Below, piece after piece: positions 30,710 through 47,060 of a stretch of 64,000 nucleotides of DNA. The notes beneath the pieces are model-generated. The model was given only the letters and a program-made list of their open reading frames with translations. It was not told where the DNA came from and searched no databases. The stretch is from Glandiceps talaboti (taxonomy: Eukaryota; Hemichordata; Enteropneusta; Spengelidae): the NCBI RefSeq assembly GCF_964340395.1, contig NC_135553.1:17627501-17691500 (forward strand), given 5' to 3'. The stretch's first letter is position 1. Every line of letters begins with the position of its first letter. A program made the translations under genes and the position numbers.

Positions 30710-31740
30710 TGATATTAAAAAGCACGCAACACAAAGGTTGGTTCACATCCCTCGCATCAGTACCGGTACCCATTCTACTGAGTTATAAATATAAATCACA
30801 TTCTCAGCTACAACATTGAACTTGTATGATACAAAAATCTTCAGAATGTGCGGGCCATATTTTCACTACCGGCATTGGCAGTCACCATCACTGCCTTTAA
30901 AAAAAATTAATACAGATAAATGGAAGCAAAAACAATCCTCTTGACGGTAGTTTAGTAGTCAGTTATGAATTATGTAACGTTAAATAACGCTATTCAAATA
31001 TTTCCCTCTATGCCTCCCATATACCGATAGTAAATCTTCAAACATCCATACAGACATGCGGACTTTGCTCCCTACTAGATACATCCATGTTTTACGTTAC
31101 TTTCGTATTGCAAATTTAGCTGATGATGTCATGTCAAAGCCACGTGGTCTAAAAACCTGAATCTCCGTACATACATTTCGATATGAAATTATTTATCCGT
31201 GACGTTTAGAATTTTGGTCGGTCAATATAGTTTCAATGACCAAGTGTGACCCCCACTGATGTCTAAAGTACTAATATCAGTACCTGACCGGCCATGGCCA
31301 TGGCCTTGTTTTTGTTTTTGATTTTCTTCAATATTCAAATCTACGTAATGTCTGGTTTGTTAGGCCATAAATTCCAAGCATATTTACCATGATATCACAA
31401 ATATAGACCAGTTACAGAAAGTAATAAGTGTCAGCAAAATACTGTAATATCGACACTGTTTCACGGATTTTAGGGACGCTGGTGCTTGGATTATTTTACG
31501 GTTGACATTACCTAGCCAGTAATATAAGGAGTAGTACATGGGTATTTTATCCCTGGACTCTGTTTATATCGAAATGGAATAAGCTGAAACAGTTCTTCTT
31601 TGAGCAGGAAATATGTTGTGATTATGGATATTATATATATACATGTATATAATTGCCAACACATCGGCAACGAGAGTAATGACATTGACTATACGTAATA
31701 TGTAAAGATGTAGTGTAAAATTGGAATACGGTCGTCAGGA
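29481..31740. other. Unassigned interior sequence with homopolymer and (CA)n runs
   Basis: A poly-T run followed by G9 at 29968-30018; (CAAA)n(CA)n at 30656-30707. No gene seen. Confidence 0.4.
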
Positions 31741-32130
31741 ACTAGATTAGGGTAGGGGGAGGCTCAGGAGAAAAATTGTTGTCACGGGAAAAAAACGAAT
31801 TGGGACGTGCGTGAAAATTCGGATTGTCTGAAAGGGGCCCGGAGTCACGTACAAATATTTTGCTCATGAGTTGAACCAAATTTAACTCCAGGAGCAGACG
31901 TTTAACAAGCGTATTTTTAAAAGGGTGACTGGCAGAGAATGTGTGTCTCTTGAAGGGTAGACAATATACTCGCGATAGACTATGGGTTTCAGGCCACTGT
32001 GTCAGACGTGGTCTTGGAGGAGTCAGTACAATTCCTCCAAGAGTGGTAAGAGGCCAAGCCTGAAATAGACGGGTTTGCAAGTAGAAGTTTACATGCCTTG
32101 TCTGTGGTTTACATTGTGCACGCAAAACAT
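31741..32130. repeat. Dispersed repeat, related to 37615-37770
   Basis: Both contain 'gtctgaaaggggcccgga'/'gtctgaaaggcccccga', 'tgctcatgagttgaacca'/'tgctcatgatttgaacca' and 'caggagcag'. The minus-strand open frame of 127 codons over it is not supported by any motif. Confidence 0.5.
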
Positions 32131-33472
<1,342 letters not shown>

Positions 33473-33512
33473 ACCTGTTCAACTTTAACATTGTCAATAA
33501 AAAGGTCGGGCA

Positions 33513-34363
33513 CTACTTTAGGGTTCTTCCTAAAGTCGACCTTTCGTCCAAGTAGTTTTCTTTACACCAAGTAACAAACCTATCAACTTCATCGAAATAA
33601 GTACGGTCAGAATTTGACAGGTCAACTAATGCAGAGTTATCAGAATATTTGATAAGTGGATTTGTATCGGTACCTGATGAGCAGTCATTTGTGTAAAGTG
33701 TAAATAGTTTGTGTGAGAGTATCGTGCTCTGTGAGGCACCCCTAAATGTTGAATGGAAGGCTGAACTTAATTTTTGGTAGCGAACAAACTGGGAAAGGTT
33801 GACAAGAAAATCCATTATCCAGAGGATGAGTTTGGGGTTAACGTTTAAATAACTAAGTTTATGAGCCATCATGTTTGGTTGACTTCTGTTAACGACTGAT
33901 GAAAAATCAATAACCAATAGTCTTACAAATGAACTTGGTTTTTCAAGATGTGTATACGCATCGTGAAGTAATGTGAGAGTTGCATTATCAGTACCTCTAT
34001 TACTTTAATATGTAAATTGGTATGGGTCAAGGTGTGAATGTTTTTGTGGGTTTTGACAAAGTAAAATACGCTCGAAGCATTTCATCACAATGGAAGTCAG
34101 TGCTACAGGACGATGCCTTGGAAGTTTTTAGGGACCGGACAGATGGTAGATGTTTTCCAAATGGTTGATATCGTATGATCATTGTACGACCAATTGAACA
34201 CTCTACTGGAAACACTAGCTAACTGCGATGCATAGACATTCAGTAACCTACCACATATGTTATCAGGACCCATAGCTTTCCTTATATTTAGTTTCTTAAA
34301 AATAGACAACTCGTTTATCACTGATTTCAAATTAACTCTTCTTTTCTTCTTATTTACTCTCAA
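33513..34363 (-). pseudogene. Non-LTR reverse-transcriptase palm fragment
   Basis: Two overlapping minus frames joined by a frameshift near 34110. The first holds LNIRKAMGPDNICGRLL and IWKTSTICPVPKN (RT fingers). The second holds VIDFSSVVN, LFTLYTNDC and IKYSDNSALVDLSNSD. The catalytic box usually YSDD reads YSDN, so the second Asp is lost. Same RT type as the C-terminal fragments at 7890 and 62450. Endonuclease and tail are not seen. Confidence 0.8.
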
Positions 34364-35062
34364 GATCTAACCCGATGTTATCTATTTCCTTTCCAAATCG
34401 TGAATATCAAAGCGACAGTACATTACAACTTCGCCTCGCCACCACCCTGTGTTGCTTGGCAAGGTGGTAAATAAAACAAGTTTGCCTTTGGGATTATATT
34501 AACTGGGATTGTCGACACTGAATAATCCGGTCAATCATTGCACTGCGCTCATTGTATGTCACGGCGTACAAGTATAAACGACGTTCATACTTCCATGACC
34601 ATAGTTTCTGCGACCTGTCATTTGTTTGACCATAGACACTCCACCTTTGTGGAGGGTCCATGGTTTGATGGGATGCGTTAATTCTGGCAAACTTGTTTGG
34701 CAAATCGATCTGACGCAATATAGCTTGTGACCGTGGCATGCATAGCTTGGGTCAAAATCTATAACACCATTAAAGTATAAATAATGTTTAAACCTTCCAC
34801 GATAACACATACCTTTGAGAAATTATACTGACAGTATAATTACTCCAAGCACAGACTATTCTCGTGTCAAACCCCGACACGAACTTGTTTTTCCTTGAAG
34901 AGTATATCTCGTGAGACCTATGGAAATTATCAAAATCTATATTGTAGTTGAAAAGAGCAAGAATGAAAAGAGGGGAAATTTAAGGGACATCATTTCTATA
35001 TACACGTGTATTGTGCAAAGAACCCGATATCTTTGACCGCGTTGCCGTCAACCGAGCAATGG

Positions 35063-35066
<4 letters not shown>
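34364..35066. other. Unassigned interior sequence
   Basis: Minus-strand frames of about 80 codons span the palindromic insertion at 34630, so they are not conserved coding. No gene supported. Confidence 0.35.
34630..34663. mobile_element. Short palindromic insertion 4
   Basis: 34-bp foldback CCATAGACACTCCAC-CTTT-GTGGAGGGTCCATGG flanked by TTTGA on both sides (34625-34629, 34664-34668). Confidence 0.7.

Positions 35067-35158
<92 letters not shown>
35067..35158. repeat. (TA)n microsatellite
   Basis: About 46 units. To its right lies 35160-35330, whose complement contains a CTGAAGATCGTAACGG block resembling Penelope-type hammerhead cores but lacking GAAA. Confidence 0.95.
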
Positions 35159-35161
<3 letters not shown>

Positions 35162-35330
35162 AGGTAAGTCATAAACTGAAGGAAAAGTGCTCAATACTGA
35201 GAAGTAGAGCTGTATTTACACAAAGTACACAAGTTATGGTACGGAGGCCGTTACGATCTTCAGACGACTAAATAACGGAAATTCAAGTGATAGAATTCGA
35301 ACTCACAGAAGAACTGGTACCCGGATGTGA

Positions 35331-36179
35331 TGCGCGTTGTTGAGTGACATGGTGGAATGATAGAATGTATTTGTTTTCGTGGACGATTTAGTGGACGATC
35401 TAGTGGAATTAGTCTCTAAAAAAAACCATGAATCATGGTCTGAGTACTTCACAAATGTATTCAATGCTCAAGTCCAAAGTGATGAAAGTTTCTCGATTTC
35501 CATGATCTTATCAGATCCACCTTGATAGACATAAATTCAGGCATTAATGGTGAGATTAATATCCGACTGTAGTCTTTTGGACAAGGTAATTACTTTGATA
35601 GTCTAGTTCCTATACTGTATCATTACCATTTATACCTCCACTCACAGTATAGTCAGAGTCGTTACTCTAGAAGTCTTGAAATGCATGAGATGCAATTTAA
35701 AATTCATTTAAAGCCACCCACACAGTCATTAACATCATGTCTTTGTTAATAAATCACAAAACTCTAACCAATAACACAGTCCCTCATAAAGTTAGTGTTT
35801 ATTGGGACAGTAATGTTCAAATGTGGTATATTTGTCAGCTCATGATGCTACTTATATACTGTTTACATCACCAAAACATTTAGGTTTCACTGATTGGGTG
35901 AACAACTTTTTGTGCTATTTGAGGGGCTTTTGGCTAGACGTGGTTTAGTTAGAAACCATATTGGCATCCAGACTATTACTTTGAAGGAGATCATTGAAGA
36001 ACAATAAAAATAAAACTCAAGGTGTGGATATGGGATCAGTGTGGCATTCTACATAGACATTCTCCAACAATTCTTGTAGACATGTTATGTAACCATTTTT
36101 TCTTCACGAAAGGCATGTTCTCACAGGAATCAATGGGGTAGGGGTTTCTAACATTGTCTTTTGAAAGTAAATTACATGT
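35331..36179. other. Unassigned interior sequence
   Basis: Includes the dispersed repeat at 35604-35980 that pairs with 28566-28720. No gene seen. Confidence 0.4.
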
Positions 36180-36535
36180 ATGTCAAAACTAAAATTATTG
36201 TATTTACTAAGAGATGAAATTCTTAAGAAAATTGAAAAGTGGTTATTGGTGGTCATAAACTCGACGTTGTTCGCTTTTTATGAATATCTAGGCGTGATTA
36301 TGTCAAGCAGTGGTCTATGGTATTTAGCGCTTGCAGCTCAAGCGAGTAAAGCAATGATTGCGGTCATGAGTCAACTTGCAAAACTTGGGGACCTCCTAGT
36401 CAAAACTAAATTTAAAAGTTTTTGACTGTAAACTATTACCGATATTAAATTATACAGTGGAGATTTTGGGTTTTAATAGGTCTACTGAAACTGAACGTGT
36501 TCAAAGTAAATTTCAGTGTTATATTTTGAGTCGTA
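36180..36535 (+). pseudogene. Non-LTR reverse-transcriptase C-terminal fragment
   Basis: Plus-strand frame with YLGVIMSSSGLW, AAQASKAMIAVMSQLAKLG and, after a one-base slip at about 36422, CKLLPILNYTVEILGF and ETERVQSKF. This is the characteristic thumb region (YLGV..., LP.L.Y..E.WG, .E..Q.KF) of RTE/Jockey-like RTs. It is opposite in strand to its neighbours. Confidence 0.6.
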
Positions 36536-36821
36536 TATAAACATATATGTAGTCTTTGAGTATGGGAGCTACAAAAATGCTTGACAAGTGTTCATTACGG
36601 GAAGTAGGCTGAAATGTTTTGGGATTGCTGAACGAGAGCTGCAAAACTTTAACCTCAGACCACTTCTCCTCAGCCCTGGTTCAAGTTCTTAGGTCATAGT
36701 GGTGTAAACTACATCTCAGACCACAATGTAGTGACCTGAGACTACATGTACATGTAGGCCCTACCTACTGGTATATTATGTAACTGCACTTGACGCCAGT
36801 GTGATTTCTAACTAAACTGTG

Positions 36822-37590
36822 TTATTGAAAGAACCGATGTGACGTCATCTGTTTTCTTTGTACCTGACACAATCCCAGCTGCTGTATTTTGGGCATGTTC
36901 AAGAGGGACAATGTTTTTAGCTGGCAGCCCATACAGAAGGGCCATTCAGTAGTCAGGTATCGATGATATAAGTGCATGACCAAGGTTCTGACAAACTCCG
37001 TTTGTAAGATACTGGCGTATGCGACCATAGACAGTGGAGGGGCCCCCTCCACTGTCAATGATGCGACCTATTGTTCGGGGGTGAAAAAGAACTGATCTAC
37101 ATGTCAACGAGATGTGCTTCTTGAGGTTATAACGGTCATCAATTGTTACACAAATGGTACATGCTGAATCCACTAACTGCACAGAAGACGATCCCATGTT
37201 GATGTGGTTCATGAGACGAGGAAGCCTGTTGAACTGAGACGTGATAAGGAGGACCTCGGTTTTGCCATCATTAAACTAGCTTATTTTGGGTCGTTTAATA
37301 TCATGTGCAACAGTTTCCATCTTAGTTACTGTAGTTGACGTATGTGATTGGGGAAATATATTGGTAAATCTGGTTGTCGTCTGCATGTTGTTGCATATTG
37401 AGATTTTGATGTCGGATTAGCTTTCCAAGTGGTGATGTGTATAGACAGCATACGCGTGTAAGAGTGGACCAAGCACAGGGTTTTGTGACACTCCACACTG
37501 CAAATGTTTGGTTTCTGATATGCCTTGTACAGAAATGGACTGTTGTATATCTTTGAGGTATAAAGACTCTAGTCGAATGCCTGTAATACC
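36822..37590 (-). pseudogene. CR1/L2-type RT fragment with HADD box
   Basis: Minus strand, several frameshifts. About 37440-37320 has YTSPLGKLIRHQNLNMQ then HADDNQIYQY, the RT catalytic box (usually YADD). About 37212-36946 has MNHINMGSSSVQLVDSA and ITVDDRYNLK-like text. Around 36900 lie PSGLPAKN-like, HAQNTAA-like and DVTSVL-like remnants. It differs from the element at 22494/44283 and is older, judging by its many breaks. Confidence 0.6.
37025..37061. mobile_element. Short palindromic insertion 5
   Basis: 37-bp foldback CCATAGACAGTGGAGGGG-CCCCCTCCACTGTCAATGA inserted in the RT remnant, flanked by TGCGA on both sides (37020-37024, 37062-37066). Confidence 0.75.
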
Positions 37591-37791
37591 GAGCTCGGAA
37601 TAAACTTGAAATTATGCTGGAGTCAGAATTTACGGGGGGGGGGCATGAACAAAATTGAGGTTCAAAGGGAGGGGGGCATGACAATTGTGATGGTCTGAAA
37701 GGCCCCCGAATATTCTGCTCATGATTTGAACCAAAATTAAACCTCAGGAGCAGTTGTTTACCAAGTAAATTTACATTTGTATAAGTGTATG

Positions 37792-37792
<1 letters not shown>

Positions 37793-37869
<77 letters not shown>
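37793..37869. repeat. (CT)n microsatellite
   Basis: About 38 units. Confidence 0.95.
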
Positions 37870-40056
<2,187 letters not shown>

Positions 40057-40065
40057 TGCTCCTTA

Positions 40066-40219
40066 TAGTCTCGCTGCCAGACTCGAGACTATCGTCCCTA
40101 ATCTGTTTACCGAGCGCCGCAGCCGCGAGAAGAGCGGGACCAGTCCCCCTCTATTCTCGCGGCTGCGCCGCTCGGTAAACAGATTAGGGACGATAGTCTC
40201 GAGTCTGGCAGCGAGACTA
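40066..40219. mobile_element. 154-bp hairpin MITE with 9-bp target duplication
   Basis: Starts TAGTCTCGCTGCCAGACTCG and ends with its reverse complement; the arms are perfect over about 65 bp each. TGCTCCTTA flanks both sides (40057-40065, 40220-40228). Long TIRs with a 9-bp duplication fit a Mutator-like foldback, but the family is inferred. The perfect arms imply recent activity. Confidence 0.85.
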
Positions 40220-40228
40220 TGCTCCTTA

Positions 40229-41246
40229 CAGCAGTTTGTTTTTCCCGCATATGCATACATTACCCATAATCCTTTTAAGTATTCTGCAGATATCTGGATA
40301 TCTGTGCAATGTGCACTCATGACTCATGAAAATCTGGAATGCACTGATCGAAGCCAATTGTACAGTTATACTATAAAAACAGGAGTTATGAGTATACCAC
40401 ATTGAAATAAAACAAGAGAATAAGAGATGAGGGCCCTCAGAATCGTCACGTAGAGTGATATAACAGTTACATGGATGCCGGGCATGTACCCATAGGTACG
40501 GGCCCGGGGGGGGGGGGTTCTGCATGCCGAACGTCATTAAGTATTTCCTTTACTTTGGTGCTCATGATCGTAATTTGGATGATGCCCAAGATATTTGAGG
40601 CGTGAATACCTGTTGTTCTTCTAAAGGCTTGTTTATTACTGTGAAGATCACACCCTAACACTTAATTGTTCTATAAACGACACATGGACAAGAATACTAT
40701 TCCCATAGAGGTTAGTCTAGTTAATTCCTGATGGACCGTATTTCGTTCAGCGTTACGTTGTACATAACACGGTCAGTCAGAAACTATAGACGACATGGAC
40801 GACATGGATGCCATATAATATTCCCAATAGTCACTCAATTTTACTTAGCTAGAACTAATGTCCACAGACTCAAATCTGTCAGCACGTCTCTACTGTGAGT
40901 TTGTTGACGCTATTGGCCGGTCAGGTTTGTTAAGAAGCTCCATACACTAGCAATATTTGTGGCCCAATTTTAAACTATTATTGGAAACGATTGTCATGTC
41001 ATCTAAATCTGTATTACTATGCATCAAACGCGTAGAAATGTGAAACACGTTTAGTGGTGGCGGTATGTAGTGCATAATGAAAAGGCGTACTACGAACATT
41101 TATTTCAAAATGAGCCCTGTGATATTACAATCTACGTACGTCCTAACCATGTAGTTCATATCATAAGCCTGCTTATATACATACATATGTATCGAATACA
41201 CTAGCTACACGTATAGCGTTTATGTACGTATTGATTGCAAGCACGG
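40229..41246. other. Unassigned interior sequence next to the right TIR
   Basis: G10 run at 40504-40516; no gene seen. Confidence 0.35.
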
Positions 41247-41505
41247 TAGATTTAAATATTCATTTGTTTACTGCCCAGTTATGGGGGTGAACTCATGAAT
41301 ATATTCTGAACTAAATGCAAATGTATTCAAATCACTTCCGACTCGCAATCTGAACTATTTTTCAGATCGAGTATAATCCGATTAGACAGGCGCTAATGGG
41401 AAAGTACAGAAACGTCCACCTCATCAGCATAAAAGTACAGAATTGAACTCAATCTGAACTATAGTACGGAAAATGTCGTAAACTGTACTATTTTTTCTAC
41501 TAGTG
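41247..41505 (-). repeat. Right terminal inverted repeat of the CACTA-type element
   Basis: Mirror of 24029-24287, ending CTACTAGTG. Confidence 0.9.
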
Positions 41506-41508
41506 TTT

Positions 41509-42780
41509 GATAAAACAGTGATATGGTATTTGGTGAAAATAAGTATTTTGTACCCAATGAAACGATATTTCTTTAACATGTATTAGTGTGAAGAAATACT
41601 AATCAGCACACTTATTTGGTTGATGTTCAGGGGTTTCTTGTTTGTTGGCCGTGACTGACAATTAGTAACAAATCACCTGATTTGTTCCATCACATCAAAA
41701 CTTTAATTTTATCTCATATGCAAGACTTTGCACGCACACGTATATTTTTGTTTTGTTTTGTTTTGAAACAGTTTCCACAATTGTCCCGTGAAATTACTCA
41801 GCAGTGATTTGAATTGAAATCAATGTCTAATTTAAATTTCTGGTTCTCTCTTGTCAACAGATGAAAAATTACACGTTTGTACAAGATGAAAGTCTTCCTC
41901 TACATAAAGTCAAATGTGAAGATATTGACTGACATGCTGAAAACTATTTATAGCAGGACTCAGGACCATTGCAAACAAGTGAAGTTTAATACATGTTACA
42001 AAGTGTAAACTGAAGCAGATGATATATTTTATGTATTTATATATTTTATTAGCCACATATATATATTACATATTCATTTTTATTTATTTTCTCCATGTTA
42101 AATAAAGTATTGAAAATACAACTGCAGAGAGTTGTTGTTATCTTTCACATTACATCATTTTACGTTTATCCAAAGCTTGACAGTTCATGGCCCCCATGAA
42201 GTGTTTAACTTATAAATGAGCCATAAGAGTCTTCTCAAAAACAAGTCAAGTTTGAATGAATCATCAACCAGATACTACTTCAATAGAACAGATAAGCCAA
42301 TCATTGAGGAACATGTTTGGTATGGTAATATCACAACTAAACTGTCATTGTTACATGAAATAGATTGCACTAATCCTGGTATATGTTACAAGGACATAGT
42401 CAAGATCAACCTAGTAAATAGTCCAAGCTAGAAGTAGACAAAAAGAAGAGATTGAATTTTGTGTTACAAACCACCAAATATGTACAGGAGCTTGATAATG
42501 TTCTTTCCTGGAGAAGATTTATGAAGTGAGTTGAAAAACAGACTGTCCTTTTGTAAATGTATCCATATGGGACTGTTGTGATCACAGCAACTTAAATTTT
42601 ATATTGAAGGTTTATTTCTGCTATCTCAATAGTGAGAAGGTCATCGACTTCCTCGTACAATTCAATGTGTTTTTCTTTTTTCACCTATTTTGTTTCAACA
42701 AGTTTCTTGTTTACTTCTAATCTGTATTCATCAATAGCAGTTAGATCATGAGGGTTGTCGACTTCCGGATGTAAATCCAT
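41509..42780. other. Right part of the 3.6-kb transposon, non-coding or decayed
   Basis: The minus strand directly after the TAG at 42781 continues in the same frame as MDLHPEVDNPHDLTAIDEYR to a second TAG, then VKKEKHIELYEEVDDLLTIE. This suggests decayed coding rather than chance. The rest has no motif. Confidence 0.3.
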
Positions 42781-44041
42781 CTATACACTTGTGGGACAGT
42801 CACAGAGAGCCTGATAGCTATAAAAACAAAAGAAAAGAAAAACATTTGTATGGATCATAATAAAATATAACCATGCATACACAGCAGATAAAATTAACTA
42901 GAATAAATTTATAGAAATAACTAAGATGATACACATTACAAAATGACATTACTCAAAGTAAAATTCTGTTAACTTTGGAACTCGGGCAAATCTGGTAACA
43001 TAATGTGCTGGGTATGATGGTTATCAGAGTACTATCAACCATATCTGTTGTTGTTGTTGTTGTTGTTATTATACTACTACTAAAATTATCCCATCTTGGA
43101 TTACATTTTGTTTTATGGCCTGTTTTCAAGTGCATGTTTACTATGTCAGATCATAAGCAAGTGACACAAAGTAATAATAAGATATTGCAGTACGTGATAT
43201 CGGGAATATGTCTGACATACCCTCTTACACTAGTCTCAATTTTGATATCTCCTGGCTCGATTTGCTTTGGCTCTGTGGATGGTGCTAGCAAGACTGACGA
43301 TGATGCTGTCGGACGAAAAAAAATTCATTAGTACTCTATCGACCAATGTTGAAAGCAGCTGGCAAAAATTGACACAAATAATTTATCTGTAACAGTTACA
43401 TTACCTACCAAGTGCCAACATATGATTACATTTACGATTGTATACACATGCTTTGCATACGATGTACGTCTACGTCTACGCGTCTAATCCATTTACTCAC
43501 GCATATATCCGACGATCGATCGACAATGACCACACAACACAACGAAATTGAAGCTTTCATTCACTATCACGCATGTAAATAAGGCTTACGTTACCGTGAT
43601 TACGTTTTCCAGAAATTCGTTTTAGAACTCAGATAGCTATTCCCTCACCAAAACAAATCTACTCCAAGAAAGTCAACAGGCGCTAGGCTGACAGTGACAA
43701 ACAACGTGTCACACATAGTACACAGTGTTGAATACGTGGACACACTCGCTCTGATCACCGAGAATTTACACTGCTCCCGAAAAAACGCGCCCCATCGCGC
43801 CCCATTGTCCGACAAAAAATTCTGACCCCTCGTTGTAAAGCTTGGAAAATCCTCTTTCAGACTGACTACAGCGATATATGCAAAGGAAAACCTCTAAAAA
43901 GACATTTAGTCTTACATATGTACCCATGAACTTAGCACGGACTTTTGAGCAAAATCTGACCTCGCTGCCAGACCGATCAATAGGTCAAAAAGGGATGATA
44001 ACTCGTACGAGCTCGTACTTACCGCTTTCAGCAGTTGCCAT
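42781..44041 (-). CDS. Candidate three-exon small gene or decayed gene inside the transposon
   Basis: Predicted only from splice sites. Exon 1 44023-44041 (ATG in an AAGATGG context, donor GTAAGT); exon 2 43221-43305 (CAG acceptor, donor GTATGT); exon 3 42781-42817 (long pyrimidine tract, TAG acceptor). Phases agree and the product would be 46 aa, beginning MATAES and ending ALCDCPTSV. No known domain. Because coding-like text continues in the same frame after the stop (see 41509-42780), this may be the 5' part of a broken transposase gene. It could also be chance. Confidence 0.25.
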
Positions 44042-44282
44042 CTTTCTTCGTACGTCGAATATAGTGGCACGTGTGGCATGTTTACATCCGAAAACTACCG
44101 AATCTTTTAAACAAAGGGCGAAACTTCTGCCGACAAGTTCCGAAGACTTGGGGAAGAATGGCGGTGAGCCGTGCTCATGAATATTCATGATATTTCGTGA
44201 CGCTGAAAGATTCCAGTTCACTGAATGGTCGAGCGTGTGGCAGTGAACTGTCCATCCCGATGACATGACGGGAACTGTTAAC

Positions 44283-46620
44283 TACCGGCGCCAAATTCAC
44301 GAGGGAGCCGCCGATTGCAACATTCACACGCCCGAGATGAGAAAGGGAATGACTCGTACCAAAGCAGATGACCTCCATCTTACTGTCATTCATCTTCAAA
44401 CGGTGACTCAGCATCCAACACTTCACTCCCCTAATACAATCAGATATCTGAGCAATGGCGGGTGCAGAGTCATCAACCTTGAACGAGATGTAAATCCCGG
44501 TGTCATCCGCATACGATTGATACGAAACACTGCGATCAGCGAGCATTTCAGCTAATGATGATGTGTATAAACTAAATAAAATGGGACCGAGTACACTCCC
44601 TTGGGGACCCCACATTCCAATTTTTTGGTAGCTGACACAGCACCATTGAGAACTACACCTTGATCACGGTTTGAGAGATAGGAAGTAAACCATGATAACA
44701 CCTTTCCAGTAATGCCAATTGAATGAAGTTTGTGTAACAAAAGATCATGACTAACAGTATCAAAGGCTGTTGCCAAATCAAGCATGACAAGCAAACCAAC
44801 TTTCTGTTGACCAATGGCACAAGCAATATCATTTTGTAGTCGAAGTAGAGCTGTCTCAGTACTATGATATTTCTTATACGCAGATTGACGAGGTACATAC
44901 AAATTATTGATATTCGAGACGACTTTCTCTATAATCATAGATATAAATGCTAAGTTTGACACTGGTCGATAATTGTTTAAAACATCCTGATCCAATGATG
45001 CTTTCTTTAGAATTGGGGTTACCATTGCCAGTTTCAGTCGATCGGGAAATTTCCCCATTGACAATGAAAGATTAATAATGTAAGGGGTTGAGAAAAACAG
45101 GGAGCAGTGAAGAAATGCAGGCCAATTTAGTGGGCAGTAGATCCATAACACTCGACTTGTTTGGGCACCTCATCAGCCGTAGCCGGCTCAAAATTGCCCC
45201 ATTTATTGTCCAAATCAGCACCGCAACTCTCAGGGGGCAGTGATAACATCAGTGTCGATTGCCGGGAATTCAAGCTGAATTTTCACAATTTTATCCAAAA
45301 AGAATTTAGCAAAGGCTTCAACCTTCTCAGACAGAGTTATATCCGATAAGGGATCAGCACGAGTATCCGAACCTAATAAATTTGATACGGCGCGAAACAG
45401 ACGTCTCGAATCAGATGTACTGTCCGCAATCATATGCCTGTGTAGAATTCCATTTTCGCATCATCAATCACAGAGTTCACCTTGTCTCGCTCATTCACAA
45501 ACATCTGACGGTGTATCGTAAGACCATAATCTCTCCACAACTTTTCATATCATCTCCGTGCTTGCTTCTCAACCCGGATGTCATCATTATATCATGGAGC
45601 CTCAGTTTTATGTGTGATAACACGGGTCTTCACTGGGGCATGTTTGTCAACAATGCTCTTCATGGACATTGTGTATTCAGACACAAGGTGATCAAGGTCG
45701 TCAATAGAAGCTGTCTCTGAGACAAATCGGTCAATGTCGGCTGACAGGTTATCAAGTTTTATTTTTCGAATCTGATGATACGATATTTCTTTGTCACTTA
45801 CTCTAGTTGGTCTGGATATATTGATGACGAAGAATACTGGATAGTGATCAGGAAAACACATGTCTACTGGCTGTACATTGGCTAACAGGTCAGCATCGAT
45901 AGAACGAGCAATGATCACGTCCAGTGTATGGCCTTTGCGATGTGTTGCACTATTGACCAGCTGGATGAGATCGAATGAATTAAGGAGATCCAGGAAATGC
46001 TTACCCTCTGAGGATGATGGGTCATCCAGATGACTATTCAAATCACCACATAGAATGAATCGGCTGAACTGAATATCATGAAGAAAGGATTCAAATTCCT
46101 CCATAAACATCGCAAAAGAACTTACATTCGTTTTGGATGGAGGTGGACGATAAATGGTATGCACCATGACACAATCTGATATTATACGTAGCTCAACAGA
46201 CAAAGCTTCGAAGGATTTAGCAAGTGTAGGTGTTTCATTTCTCCTTGAAACACCAATACTATCCTTGTATATAATGGTTGTACCTCCACCACGACCGTGC
46301 CTCGACTTCTCGTATTTTATAAGCAGGAGGCAAGATCTCGGCTATGACCGGAGCATCACGGCAATCACCACATAGCCAGGCCTCAGTTAGCATCAAAATG
46401 TCAAGATTGCGAGAGATGATGAGATCATGAACTAGAGTAGTTTTCTTGTTGATGGAACAAGGATTCAATAAGCAGGCTGTAATGTTAAAGTTATCACACA
46501 TATTGATATATTTGTTACCGATGACATATTCGTGTTCTAGTTAATTCCATACTTGGTCATATTATGCCCTACATGTACTCTGATTGAGGGGTCAGTAAAC
46601 TGTACTCAGGGTCATGATAT
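44283..46620 (-). pseudogene. CR1/L2-like retrotransposon, 5' part: endonuclease and RT
   Basis: Minus strand, several frames joined by frameshifts. APE-type endonuclease 46501-45592: ITACLLNPCSINKKT, DILMLTEAWL, FILCGDLNSHLDDP, HRKGHTLDVII, DHYPVF. Then RT 45150-44283: [77 protein letters not shown], and the catalytic box YADDT. The frame stops at the DNA transposon and continues at 23212. Several frameshifts and the lost Trp downstream mean it is inactive. The clade within CR1/L2 is not resolved. Confidence 0.88.
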
Positions 46621-47060
46621 GCACTGATGATGCCACCATGAGTACCTTAAAGCCAGTAAAGAAAACAGTATACATTTCACACAGTATTCTTATTGATCAT
46701 ATTTGTTTGGAGTGGTCAAAGGACATCACAACTCCCTCTCTTAGCTCTTGTATGGTGTTTATTAGTTATTCATTATGTAAATTTGGACTTTATTGACAAT
46801 AAATTGGAGAACACTTGTAAGAGAGCAGAGTAGCTCTCCACGTTTACGGGAAATGAGTTGAATGAGTACATATGCTCAGTTGTCTGCTGTCCTGATTATG
46901 TTTGTCCGTGCTTTGAATATAAACCTGTGTGAAAGATATGATTGTGATCCTTGGTATAGATACATGATCAACCTGCTGTGCCCAGAGATCTATTCTTTTA
47001 TAAACTTATGCCCTGAGAAGGCAAAGTGATGATGGCTGATCCTGATGTGATGTGTTCAGT
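46621..47060. repeat. Spacer block shared with 6947-7520
   Basis: 'ccaccatgagtaccttaaag' onward is nearly identical in both spacers. In the C-D spacer it is missing. The 60-codon frame here is conserved between the two copies simply because they are duplicates. Confidence 0.7.

Noticed and set aside
31742-32125. 127-codon minus frame
   Set aside because: No motif; it lies in a dispersed repeat whose other copy (37615-37770) is not open in that frame.
35160-35330. Hammerhead on the minus strand (CTGAAGATCG...)
   Set aside because: The GAAA box reads CATAA and no helix I or III pairs; at most a dead relic.
37025-37061. Rho-independent-type terminator hairpin
   Set aside because: Eukaryotic context, inside an RT pseudogene, and it is better explained as a palindromic insertion with TGCGA duplication.
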